From: JAGFIY01 sp964499285
Lineage (GTDB): Bacteria; Bacteroidota; Ignavibacteria; Ignavibacteriales; Melioribacteraceae
Assembly: GCA_964499285.1 (NCBI GenBank)
Contig: CAZCLA010000029.1
Span: 1 to 38,078, forward strand
Direction: 5' to 3'
Length of the DNA: 38,078 nt
The translations under genes were made by a program, and so were the position numbers. Position 1 is the stretch's first letter. Each line of letters starts with the position of its first letter. The notes under the pieces are model-generated. The model did no database searches and was not told the DNA's origin. It saw only the letters and a list, made by a program, of their open reading frames with translations. Shown in pieces: positions 13,792-23,400 of the stretch.

Positions 13792-15888
13792 TTATCTATA
13801 AAACTTATATCTCAAATCTTCTATGTCTGCTTCATCCTTAAGATTTTTAAGCCATTGAGCAAAGAAAGCTTGCTTTTTCTGATTGAGCAGAAAATCTCTC
13901 AACGAATTTTTCTGTACAGCGAAAGCGGTTGAGTCGAACGAAGTTTTATTGGTCACTTTAATTATATAGCTTCCTCTTGTACCTTTAATCGGTTCAGAAA
14001 GCTTACCAACTTCGGCATTAACTGCAAATTCATTGAAAGCGAAATCTCTGCCTATTCCGGTTATCGGCGCTTTTGAAGTAAGGTCATCAACATTACCGAT
14101 TTTTACTCTTGGAAATACTGAGTTTGCCAAAGCAAAGTCTGAAGTATTTTTTATTTTTTCATAAATCTCTTTAGCTATTTCATAAGTTCTATCGAGTTTC
14201 TTTTCGTCTTTAAGAGTTCGTTCAATCCTTTCTTTCACTTCTTCATATGGTTGAACTCCGGCTTTCTTAACTTCTTGAACCATTGCCACGACATAACCGC
14301 CGGGAACTTTAAACACAGGAGAAATTGAACCAACACTGTTCTCGAAAACAAATCTTATCAGTGCTTTATTAGCTCCAACGCCGGGAATAGTGGCTGCATC
14401 TTCTTCAAAGAAAGATGATTCGGTTATTTGATAATTCAATAATTCGGCTTCGGAATCGAAGTCGTTTTTATCTGCCAAATAAGCAAAGTCACTTGCATTG
14501 TTGTAAATTCTATCCAGTGTAGTTGCCGATGCATCAATCTTGTTTACAATCTGTTCAACAATGTACTGAGTATTGTCTCTTCCTGTAGTTTTAATTATAT
14601 GATAACCAAAACGGGTTTTAACAGGTTCTTGAATAAAATCAATATTTCCTTCGAAAGCAGCTTCTTCGAAAGGAGCAACCATTTGTCCTCTGCCGAACCA
14701 TCCTAGATCACCGCCGACTCTTCCCGAACCGGGATCTTCTGAAAATTTCATTGCCATTTCTTCAAAATCAGCATTTCCTTTTTTCAACTCAAAATAAATG
14801 CTGTCAGCTTTAACTTTAGCTTGCGCTTCACCAATTTGTTGTGAAGAAATTAAAATATGAGAAGCTCTCACAAACTCTTCGGCACCTTTTATTTTGCCGA
14901 CGAGATGAGCAACAATAAAACCTTGGTTTGTAATCACCGGACCTATAATTTCTCCATCCGATGCTTCATTTAATACAGCGGATGCTGCTTTTGGTATCTG
15001 AGTTAATGACACTGTATCTCTGCTGTAGGGTATATCCGAATAGATTTCTACATATGTTTTGAAAGATCCAGTATCATTTTTAATATTTTCAACAATTGCA
15101 TCAAGGTTTGATTTAATAGCTGAAGTATCGCCTTGCGCTGGAAGCAATGGGAATTGGACATATTTAATTTTACGCTGCTCTTTTACTTCGAAATCTTTTT
15201 TATTATCAGAATAATAATCTTTCATTTCTTCTTCTGTAACCGTTACGACACTGTCCGGAATCAATCTTGAATTAATATATGCGTAGTCCGCATCAATCTT
15301 AACATTTTGATCCCGATAATATTGTTCAATCTCATTATCCGAAACAATTATGCTTGCGTTAAGGTAGTTTTGAAGTTTCGATTGATATAACTGCTGTCTT
15401 ACACCTTCTTCAACACGAATTACGATATCTCGGTTTTGAGGATCTGTTAAAGCTTGCTCGTAGAGTGCTCTGTTAAATTGACCTGTAGAATCAATAAAAT
15501 TCTGCTGAAGTTCTTGCGGAGGATTCGGTCCGAGAAGCACATCTTTTACTTCTTCATCCGTTACAGTTATTCCGAAATCATCTATTTTATCAAGCACTAG
15601 TTTTTGGCTGACAAGAGATTCCCACACTTGATCACGAAAAGTATCCAACTGTGTGTCATCAATTGTTTGACCTGTTTGTTGTTCCTGTTGGGATTTCATT
15701 TGTTCTACAAGACCGGAATATTCCTGATAAGTAACCATCTCGTCATTGACATATCCGACGGCATTGTTGCCCTGTGAAACGATGCTCGTAATTTGTGAGT
15801 CGGATAAAACCATAAAAAGCACAAATAATCCGCCGACCGTAAGAATAAACCAAGGAGTCAAACTCCTCATTCGGCTCATCATACCCAT
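13792..15888 (-). CDS. ppiD: PpiD-like periplasmic peptidyl-prolyl isomerase/chaperone
   Basis: A 698-residue membrane-anchored foldase. One N-terminal membrane segment (about residues 12-27) precedes a SurA_N-type chaperone region (about 35-200). A parvulin rotamase domain follows, recognisable from RASHILIS, KFSEDPGSGRVGGDLGWFGRGQMVAPFEEAAF and FGYHIIKT (about 345-440). A second, degenerate parvulin-like region and a helical C-terminus follow. PpiD proteins assist folding of exported and outer-membrane proteins, which fits a genome with large T9SS cargo. GGAGG lies 11 bases before the ATG at 15888; internal ATGs at codons 3, 4 and 7 are possible alternatives. It is transcribed alone, divergent from the symporter genes. 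Confidence 0.88.
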   Translation of the reverse strand: MGMMSRMRSLTPWFILTVGGLFVLFMVLSDSQITSIVSQGNNAVGYVNDEMVTYQEYSGLVEQMKSQQEQQTGQTIDDTQLDTFRDQVWESLVSQKLVLDKIDDFGITVTDEEVKDVLLGPNPPQELQQNFIDSTGQFNRALYEQALTDPQNRDIVIRVEEGVRQQLYQSKLQNYLNASIIVSDNEIEQYYRDQNVKIDADYAYINSRLIPDSVVTVTEEEMKDYYSDNKKDFEVKEQRKIKYVQFPLLPAQGDTSAIKSNLDAIVENIKNDTGSFKTYVEIYSDIPYSRDTVSLTQIPKAASAVLNEASDGEIIGPVITNQGFIVAHLVGKIKGAEEFVRASHILISSQQIGEAQAKVKADSIYFELKKGNADFEEMAMKFSEDPGSGRVGGDLGWFGRGQMVAPFEEAAFEGNIDFIQEPVKTRFGYHIIKTTGRDNTQYIVEQIVNKIDASATTLDRIYNNASDFAYLADKNDFDSEAELLNYQITESSFFEEDAATIPGVGANKALIRFVFENSVGSISPVFKVPGGYVVAMVQEVKKAGVQPYEEVKERIERTLKDEKKLDRTYEIAKEIYEKIKNTSDFALANSVFPRVKIGNVDDLTSKAPITGIGRDFAFNEFAVNAEVGKLSEPIKGTRGSYIIKVTNKTSFDSTAFAVQKNSLRDFLLNQKKQAFFAQWLKNLKDEADIEDLRYKFYR

Positions 15889-16103
15889 TATTAACTAATC
15901 CTCCATTTTCACTTTTAAAAATAATTCAGACTTTTAATTTAGAGTAAGAATTTCATAAATGCAATTATTTTTCATTTCCTTAGACACCGGATCATTAAAC
16001 CTAACTTGTTGTTTTTTATGGTATTTATGCAAAGTTTAAAGAAAATATTACACAAAATTAACACAGATAAATTTGCAAGTATTTTGCCGCTTAATTAACT
16101 TTC

Positions 16104-16109
16104 TATAAT
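16104..16109 (+). promoter_or_regulatory. Candidate -10 element for the symporter unit
   Basis: TATAAT at 16104-16109 lies 31 bases before the ATG of the 70-residue membrane protein, in the 252-base divergent region with ppiD. A TTTG (16083-16086) sits at roughly the distance of a Bacteroidota-type -33 element. There is no good TTGACA. Confidence 0.35.
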
Positions 16110-16140
16110 ACTTTATTCAAGCATTTGGCAAAGAGTTTAA

Positions 16141-16353
16141 ATGATATCTTTCTTCGATTCCTGGTTGCCCTTTATTTATTTGTATGGTGTTGGTGGAATA
16201 CTTTTCACAACAGGAATGGTGCTTGTCTCCAAATCCAAATCTCTTAACCTTCGCAAGAAAACTCACAAGTTTTGGTTGAGAGTACTAATTTTTGGTTTTA
16301 TCTATTTTATGTTAATTCACGGATTATTAACAGTTGCCGCCCTCTATTGGTAA
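16141..16353 (+). CDS. Small two-TM protein preceding symporter
   Basis: A 70-residue protein with two clear membrane segments (about residues 9-28 and 46-67) separated by a basic loop (KSKSLNLRKKTHK). I do not recognise the family. It ends 3 bases before the start of the sodium:solute symporter gene, so the two are almost certainly co-transcribed and probably translationally coupled. Several SSS-family symporters have a small membrane partner encoded immediately upstream (for example the DUF4212 and YhdT types). A similar accessory-subunit role is inferred from position only; the sequence does not resemble those families closely enough to name it. Confidence 0.7.
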   Translation: MISFFDSWLPFIYLYGVGGILFTTGMVLVSKSKSLNLRKKTHKFWLRVLIFGFIYFMLIHGLLTVAALYW

Positions 16354-16356
16354 AGT

Positions 16357-18456
16357 ATGCAGACATTTCATAACATAGGCACTTCGACAGACTGGATCGT
16401 AATGATTGTTTATTTTCTGGCGATAATGCTTTTCGGAAGTTATTTTGGCAGATATAACAGAAGCACAAAGGATTTCTTTTTCGGTGGAAGAAGATTCGCT
16501 TGGTGGCTCATTGCTTTCTCAATTGTTGCGACCGGTGTTGGTAGTCATAGTTTCGTAAAATATTCCGCCAAAGGATTTGAACACGGTTTTTCTTCAACCA
16601 TGACCTATATCAACGATTGGTTTTTTATCCCGTTTTTCTTATTTGGATGGCTGCCGATAATTGTTTATTCAAAAATTAGATCGATCCCCGAATATTTTGA
16701 AAAACGTTTTAGTCCTTCCGCCAGATTTCTTGCGACCATTCTGCTGATGTTTTATATGATTGGTTATATTGGAATCGGGTTTTTAACGTTGGGTAAAGCT
16801 GCGCTGCCCCTTCTTCCCGAAACTTTCACGTTATTCGGAAGCACTATCCACATTACGTTAATGGGCGTTATAATTTTTATAGCAGTAATAACAGGCATCT
16901 ATATCACTTTCGGCGGACAAACAGCAGTAATATTTACTGACCTGCTTCAAGGTTTTGTTTTATTATTTGCCGGACTTTTATTGTTCTTTTTAGGTGTTGA
17001 TTATGTCGGAGGATTTGGAGTTTTCTGGGATTTACTTCCAACCGAATGGAAAATGCCTCTCGCTAAATTCAACGAACCATCGAGTTTTAATTTTGTGGGA
17101 ATTTTTTGGCAGGATGGAATTGCCGGATCAATCGGATTCCTTTTTATGAACATGGGTCTTGTTATGAGATTTATGGCAACTAAAAGTGTCAACGAGGGAA
17201 GAAAAGCCGCAACCTTCAACGTACTTTTTATGCTGCCAATCTCTGCAATAGTTGTCGGGAATGCCGGTTGGATCGGGAAAGCAATTTCTGTCGTCAGTCC
17301 GGAAACTGTTCCACCAAATACTTCACCGGATCAAATTTTTGTGGTGGTTGCAAATATTGTATCACATCCCGGAGTATTTGGTTTTATCATGGCAGCTTTA
17401 ACAGCAGCATTGATGTCAACCGTAGACACTTTGATTAACGCAACAGCAGCAATTTATATAAATGATGTATATAGACCGATAAAAGTATTCTTTAAGGAAA
17501 AGACTCCGTTAAATATTAAAGAAACCGATCGAAGAGAACTAGTTGCTGCAAGATGGTCATCAGTTGCAATTACAATCTTAGGCGTGCTGTCTGTCCTTGT
17601 TTTCGAAAGTTTCCCGACAGTTTATGAAGCACATGGATATTTCCATTCAACACTCACTCCACCGCTTGTTGTTGCAATCTTTCTTGGGATTTTTTGGAGG
17701 CGTTTTACTCCAGCAGCAGTAATTACGACTTTCATTGCCGGAGTTGCATTAATGATTATAGGCGCAAACTACCCTGCTCAATTGATAGGCATTTTTGATC
17801 ACGGTATCGAGATGGATCCAAAACATCCTTATTCATATATAAGAGCATTGTACAATATTTTTGTTTGTACCGCCGTTGCAGTTGTTGTAACATTTACAAC
17901 GTTACAGCAGAAAAATATAGTAGCTAAATTAAAAGCTAAGCCCAACGGAACAAGAATAATTTATTCTCTAGTTGCAGTTTCTGTTGTAATCTTTCTGTTA
18001 GTTGTGTTGAATATCTTACCGATGATGCTGACACTTATTTTGATTATTCTACTCATTTTAATAGTACCGATAGTTAGCACATACTTGATTAAATATGACG
18101 AAAAAGAAAAGACTCTTGGATTAACAGCTTGGTCGATTGCAAAAGCTAAAGAAATGTTCAAAGGCTCCAAGCTGAACGAGGAAGAAGGAGAAATCGTTAA
18201 AGTTAATTGGAGAATGAAAGAAGGAGAAGACGACACTGTTAATCTTTCTGAAAGTGATATGAAAAAGATGAAAGCACAGGTTGGGGATCTTGTGTATCTG
18301 TGCGATGCAAGAAAATATATGGGCGGATTAAAATCAATTCATTCCGTTATCGGGGAACCGCACAGTGAGGATGGAATCGTTTATATTAATTACGAGCAAT
18401 TCCAAAACGGTGTTTTCGTTAAAGACAGACTGCTTATTGCAGAAAAAGAAATGTAA
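16357..18456 (+). CDS. Sodium:solute symporter (SSS family)
   Basis: A 699-residue integral membrane protein with about 13 hydrophobic segments over residues 10-590. Typical SSS-family sequence includes YFGRYNRSTKDFFFGGRRFAWW near the N-terminus and ALMSTVDTLINATAAIYINDVYRP near residue 350, the sodium-site region. These carriers import solutes with Na+; the substrate cannot be told from sequence. Beyond the last membrane helix is a soluble tail of about 110 residues (KEMFKGSKLNEEEGEIVKV to the end), beta-rich and unusual in length for the family. It follows the small two-TM protein with a 3-base gap. Confidence 0.9.
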   Translation: MQTFHNIGTSTDWIVMIVYFLAIMLFGSYFGRYNRSTKDFFFGGRRFAWWLIAFSIVATGVGSHSFVKYSAKGFEHGFSSTMTYINDWFFIPFFLFGWLPIIVYSKIRSIPEYFEKRFSPSARFLATILLMFYMIGYIGIGFLTLGKAALPLLPETFTLFGSTIHITLMGVIIFIAVITGIYITFGGQTAVIFTDLLQGFVLLFAGLLLFFLGVDYVGGFGVFWDLLPTEWKMPLAKFNEPSSFNFVGIFWQDGIAGSIGFLFMNMGLVMRFMATKSVNEGRKAATFNVLFMLPISAIVVGNAGWIGKAISVVSPETVPPNTSPDQIFVVVANIVSHPGVFGFIMAALTAALMSTVDTLINATAAIYINDVYRPIKVFFKEKTPLNIKETDRRELVAARWSSVAITILGVLSVLVFESFPTVYEAHGYFHSTLTPPLVVAIFLGIFWRRFTPAAVITTFIAGVALMIIGANYPAQLIGIFDHGIEMDPKHPYSYIRALYNIFVCTAVAVVVTFTTLQQKNIVAKLKAKPNGTRIIYSLVAVSVVIFLLVVLNILPMMLTLILIILLILIVPIVSTYLIKYDEKEKTLGLTAWSIAKAKEMFKGSKLNEEEGEIVKVNWRMKEGEDDTVNLSESDMKKMKAQVGDLVYLCDARKYMGGLKSIHSVIGEPHSEDGIVYINYEQFQNGVFVKDRLLIAEKEM

Positions 18457-18484
18457 ATTTTAACGAATTTGTCTATTTCTCAAT

Positions 18485-18778
18485 TTACTTTTCGTCAACA
18501 TATTCTGCTTCAGTAACATCTGGATTATCGTATTTTTCTTCTTTTACTCGATCATCCTTTTTAATTACTTCAATCGTAAAGTTAGCGACCAAACCTGCCA
18601 AAGCACCTATTGCAGCCATAACCGGTGCGGCAAGTGTTCCTACTATACCAATCGTAAGCGGAATTTCTATATATGGATTTCCGTCTGCATCCTTAATAAT
18701 AATTCTTCTAATGTTTCCCTCATGAATCAACTCTTCAATCTTTTTTAGAAGTTCTTTCCCTTTGACTTTGAATTCCAT
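18485..18778 (-). CDS. DUF4342 domain protein
   Basis: A 97-residue protein matching DUF4342: KVKGKELLKKIEELIHEGNIRRIIIKDADG, then EIPLTIGIVGTLAAPVMAAI and a hydrophobic stretch around residues 42-70, with an acidic C-terminal tail. The family is small and uncharacterised; the hydrophobic middle suggests membrane association. A strong AAGGAGG lies 5 bases before the ATG, one of the best ribosome-binding sites in the window. It sits downstream of the radical SAM gene on the same strand (59-base gap). Confidence 0.82.
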   Translation of the reverse strand: MEFKVKGKELLKKIEELIHEGNIRRIIIKDADGNPYIEIPLTIGIVGTLAAPVMAAIGALAGLVANFTIEVIKKDDRVKEEKYDNPDVTEAEYVDEK

Positions 18779-18837
18779 TTTTCCTCCTTATCGTTTACTC
18801 ATTAGAAGCATAAGATGCATATATTGTTCCATTGCTT

Positions 18838-19683
18838 TTAATCATTAGCAGCTTTCTTAAAGAGATAAGTGTCATAATAATTTAGAGGACAACCACAACG
18901 TTTTGCAGGACAGGAAATTCCTTCTTCTCTAAAATTTATTTGAGAATACAGATTTCCAACAGTTTCGTGAATTTGGAAACATGGTGTTATTTTTCCAGAT
19001 GAATATGCTGCAAAAACATTCTTTCCGGCATTGCAGATTTTTCCTTTTTGAAAATGACACTGAATTGATTTGTCGTTCAAACCAAACAAAGATTTTTCAT
19101 TTTCCGAATAACTTTCGGGGTAACTTTTACCGTTTATATTTCCAAAGAAAGGAGCAAACGTAAATTGGATATTTGAATTCTTCATCATTTGTGAATAATA
19201 TTCAAGTTTTTTCAATATCGCAGGATATGCTACTGCTTCAGCATAAATGTTAAACCCTGCCTCGCTAGCAACAGTGAAGTTGCTTACAAAACGTTCAAAC
19301 AAATTTTTATTTATCAATTCATCAAAATGGAGCGATGCATGAATAAACAGCACTTTTTCCTTATCGATAACTGTTAAGAATTCTTGTACTTTTGAGGAAG
19401 TGAAATGTGAATTGAGGGAGATATAATGTTCCTCTGTTAGCCTTTTAGCCGCATCAATAAAATTGGGAATTAAAAATGGTTCACCGCCCGTAAATCCAAT
19501 TCTGAAATTTTTTTTTGACTTGCTTAATGTTTCGAGAAGATCATCAATTTTGATAGCAGCAGGCTTCTGATTCGGCTCATATGAATGCCCGAAACAATAT
19601 TCGCAGTCAAAATTGCATCTGCTTGTTAAATTCCACTGAATCCAAGCATCATATTTTTTGTCTAGTTTATTTTCAAATATCAT
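18838..19683 (-). CDS. Radical SAM protein with C-terminal cysteine cluster
   Basis: A 281-residue radical SAM enzyme. The [4Fe-4S] motif CNFDCEYC gives Cys23, Cys27 and Cys30, followed by a GGEP motif (FTGGEPFL, about residue 64). The C-terminal part has further cysteines (CHFQKGKICNAG, PCFQIH, CPAKRCGC), resembling a SPASM/twitch region that would bind an auxiliary iron-sulfur cluster. Such enzymes often modify peptides or act as heme- or cofactor-related maturases. No precursor peptide gene is evident nearby, so no substrate is proposed. No Shine-Dalgarno is seen before the ATG. Confidence 0.85.
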   Translation of the reverse strand: MIFENKLDKKYDAWIQWNLTSRCNFDCEYCFGHSYEPNQKPAAIKIDDLLETLSKSKKNFRIGFTGGEPFLIPNFIDAAKRLTEEHYISLNSHFTSSKVQEFLTVIDKEKVLFIHASLHFDELINKNLFERFVSNFTVASEAGFNIYAEAVAYPAILKKLEYYSQMMKNSNIQFTFAPFFGNINGKSYPESYSENEKSLFGLNDKSIQCHFQKGKICNAGKNVFAAYSSGKITPCFQIHETVGNLYSQINFREEGISCPAKRCGCPLNYYDTYLFKKAAND

Positions 19684-19736
19684 TAAAGAAATTAGCCGCT
19701 GATTTCATAATTATTTATCACTAATTATATTGTGCC

Positions 19737-20280
19737 ATGATTTGCTGCCGGACTATATTACCACAGTTTTTCTTCTTCTTTCTTTTAGTATTTATTTCAA
19801 CGGAAACACACGCTCAAATAATTAATCACAAAATAAACACATCCAATATAGAAAAACATCTGCAATACCATTTTTGAACTTGAGGGCGGCGGAACTTCAT
19901 GTGGGATTAGTTCTTTAATAAACAACGAAATCGATATAACCGCGACTTCAAGACTTCTTATTCCCTCGGAAGTGCAAACCTTAGCTAAATATTACAGAAG
20001 TTTGGGCATGTATTTTTTAATAGATAAATCTAAAATGCAATCGGCTATGGAGGAATAAGTTATGGAATAAATGAAGTTTATCATTTGGATATTGACGGTA
20101 ATTCCCCGATGGAAGAAAACGCACAATGATATTTATCCGATTAATAAATACTTACATTTGCTCGAGATGAGAACTCCTTCGGGTCACGTTATTGGATTGA
20201 ATAATTGGATTTTAACTCCGAATGGACAAGAAGTAATAGAACAAACAGGTCTTATCTCTCTCTGGGATTTGCTCTACTAA
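19737..20280 (+). pseudogene. Decayed PstS-like phosphate-binding protein gene
   Basis: Remnant of an exported PstS-family (PBP-like) substrate-binding protein. It opens with a signal peptide (residues 1-26, ending ETHAQ), and the first frame stops at 19877. A +1-shifted frame then reads ELEGGGTSCGISSLINNEIDI and ATSRLLIPSEVQTLA, the family's anion-binding loop and following segment, before a stop near 20058. The third piece (20071-20280) reads IYPINKYLHLLEMRTPSGHV and WILTPNGQEVIEQTGLISLW, the family's C-terminus. The total, about 180 codons, is well short of the roughly 270-330 residues expected, so internal sequence is lost as well as the frame. No pst transporter genes lie nearby. Confidence 0.8.
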
Positions 20281-20393
20281 TTGCGCAAATAACGGTCCTT
20301 ATTTCGTTTTGCTGCTAAAAGCGAAACTAAAAGAACAACCAACGCAAAAATCACTATTACACTAAGAAAATACTCAAACATAAAACTATCCAT
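20277..20393 (-). CDS. Possible 38-residue single-TM protein
   Basis: An open frame encoding MDSFMFEYFLSVIVIFALVV and a short remainder ending KRNKDRYLRN. It has a single membrane helix with a basic cytoplasmic tail, obeying the positive-inside rule. The composition is convincing for a micro-membrane protein, but there is no Shine-Dalgarno and its end touches the decayed PstS-like gene. It may be a small real gene or chance. Confidence 0.35.
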   Translation of the reverse strand: MDSFMFEYFLSVIVIFALVVLLVSLLAAKRNKDRYLRN

Positions 20394-20472
20394 AACCATT
20401 CAATAAGTGAGTAGGATAATTTTACAGAATTTTTAAAGTATAATATTTTATTTAATAAATTATTTTTTGCTC

Positions 20473-23400
20473 CTAAAGTTTCCGCGCAACCACCACCGCA
20501 GCTTTCATAGTTTCTAGAATTCCGGAATCTACGCCCATGGCTTCTATTAAAAGAACATAAATTCCGATCCTCAATGCGGAACCATCATCTTTCATTCCGT
20601 CGAATATTATCGAACCTTGCGACCCGGAAGCTGAATTGCTTAATAAAGTCCTTACAAGACGACCTTTGCTGTCAAACACCTTCACTCGAACTTGCGAGAC
20701 TCCCGAACTTAGGTTATAGCTGATTATTGTATTATCCTCAAATCCATCTCCATCGGGTGAGAAAGGATTTGGTTCGACCGAAAGTTTTTTACCTCCTGCA
20801 TCTCCACCGATAAATAGAGAGTTTTGTTGTCCCGGCGTTGCGCCATATTCGCCCGCAGATGTACTCCAATTTGCAGGATCATTTCCATCAATGTTTGGAT
20901 TAATTCTTTCGAGAGATTTATCCTTAGTGCTCACAAGATTTCTGTTGTTCCAATTGCTGCTGTACAAAACTGAATCGACAACATTTCCGAAAACATCTTT
21001 TATAAGTATCAGTTCACTGTCGTTATTAAGTGAATAAGAAGCATCACTTATGAACATATAATTGTTTTCATCAATCCAGGGATAAAAATTGAATATTGAT
21101 GAATCGGTAGTGAAAATAAAATAATCGCCAGGTTGAATGTTAATCGAATAGTTTGAAAGCCTAACAGGATTTCCGCCGTCACTTAACTGCCAGCCTCCAA
21201 TATCCACAAATTTATCACTTCTGTTATAAAACTCAATAAATTCTGGTACAGTGTTAGTGTTGTTCATTATTTCGTTAATAACTAAATCATTTCTCTCGTA
21301 AGTTTTAAGTGATGCTGTTGAATTTGCTCGTCCCGGTGTTGATCCTGAAGTTGAGATCGAATTCATCCAGTTTGATGAATCAAGTGAAGACTGTTCATAT
21401 GAAATTCTTTCAAGTGAAAATCCACGGATGTTTCCCCAATCAGAAAAATAGATCATACTGTCAATAACAGCATCTCTAAAATCATAAATAACAAATCCGT
21501 CTCCAGTGTTACCCAAGCTTCCGAAATTCAACTCAATGACATTCAATTCCATTCCTGAAAACTCACTTGAATCCTCGGTTATTACAAGATAAGAACCGGG
21601 CTCGATCAGAATCTGATTTATGATATTTCTTTTTGTAGGTGAAGGGAGAACATCACCGAACTTCCAATTAAAAAGATTCACTGTTTCGTTAGAGTTGTTA
21701 TAAATCTCAACCCACTCCGCACGATTTGAAGCCGGATTAAACATTACTTCGGTAATTAAAAGTGTCGAAGCTCCAAATCCGGGAGTAATAATTTTTGTCC
21801 TCCTGTTGTTTCCCGTTTCGAGATCATCATCATAAATAACAAGTGCTGAAATTTCGGTTTCTTCCTCTATTATAAAACTGCTGCCGGTTATTGAAACCGA
21901 ACTATCAACCGCCAGAAAATTTATATTATGTGATGAAAGTTCTATCTCCTCACCGTTCAATTTATAACTAAATTTTACGATGATATTTTCCGCATCTGCA
22001 AGACCTATATTTTTTATTACAGCGGAGACGGAAACATTATCGCCTTTGGATGGAAACTCAGGAACACTCGATACAGTCTGAACCGAAACATCATACAATT
22101 TTTGAAGAATGCTGTTAGCCCGTCCGGGAGTGCTCTGTTCTATATCTGTTGATGGAAGCCAATTTGTCGAATCCGCACTCGCTTCGGTAAAGGATTTTCT
22201 TTCTATGGAAAAACCGCTGACAATTTCCCATCTTGTCGAATAACGCAATGAATCGATTACTTTTCCATTTTGATCGTAAATTATAACCCCGTCTACATCA
22301 TTGTTTAGATTTGGAATGCTGGTTTCAACAAAACCGGATGGAATCACAGAGTGAAACTGAGTTATTGATGAATCTTTCGCTATCACGAATAATTCTCCGG
22401 GATTAATAAAAATATCCTCATTCGTTATTACTGCTCTCGTAGGTGTAGCCAGCAGATCACCGATACTCCAATCTTTGATGTTTATCGGTCTGCTGCTGTA
22501 ATTTATTATCTCAACCCATTCGGGTTCTCCGTTAACCGGTCTCATCATTATTTCGTTAAGTAATATTGCAGATCGATCAAGCGAAGGAGCAACAGATTTT
22601 TGGATAGCATTGTTCTGCGGATTTTCATCCTCGTTAAGAACTACAACCAATTTGAATATCCATTCTTGCTGTAGATTTTCCTCGATGTAATTAAACTGAA
22701 TCTGTTTAGATTCATCAACAGTTAATGTAATATTCTGCAGTTCTTCTTTTAACTCTTCGGTTGTCGAAATCGGGTCGAGTCTAAACAATTGAACTGATAT
22801 CTGGTTTGCATCCAGACGACCCAGATTTTTTATTTCAGCAGTAAATGAAACATTATTTCCCAATACGGGAAATTCAGGGAATGATAATAAATCAAGAGCC
22901 GCAACGTCATAATCTTTTTTCGTAATCGAATTTATTGATCCCGGAGTCGCGCCCAATTGTGCAATTGAACTCCCCCAATTTTCCTTATCGATGGATGACC
23001 CGTCAATATCAATCCTTTCGAGACTTGAACCCGATCCGCCTCCCCATACAGGAAGGTAAGAAACTGAATCTATTACTCTAAAAAGTGAATCAAGCAGAAT
23101 AACATTGTCTCCGGCATTATTAAGATTAGGAATATTAACTATCGCAACCGGCGAAGTTATATCATATTTCTCAAATATTGAGCTGTCCTTAGCCAACACA
23201 AAAAAACTTCCAGCTGTTAGCTCAATAGATTGAGTCAAGATCGTATTAGTGTCTCTCGCATCTGCAATCTGGAATTTGTTGAGATTAATTGAAGAACCGC
23301 TTCGGTTATATATTTCGATCCATTCGGGTTCGGGAGCCTGAGGTGTATACATGATTTCGTTTATAACAATGTCGTTTCTAAATACGTTCAGTTCAACAAC

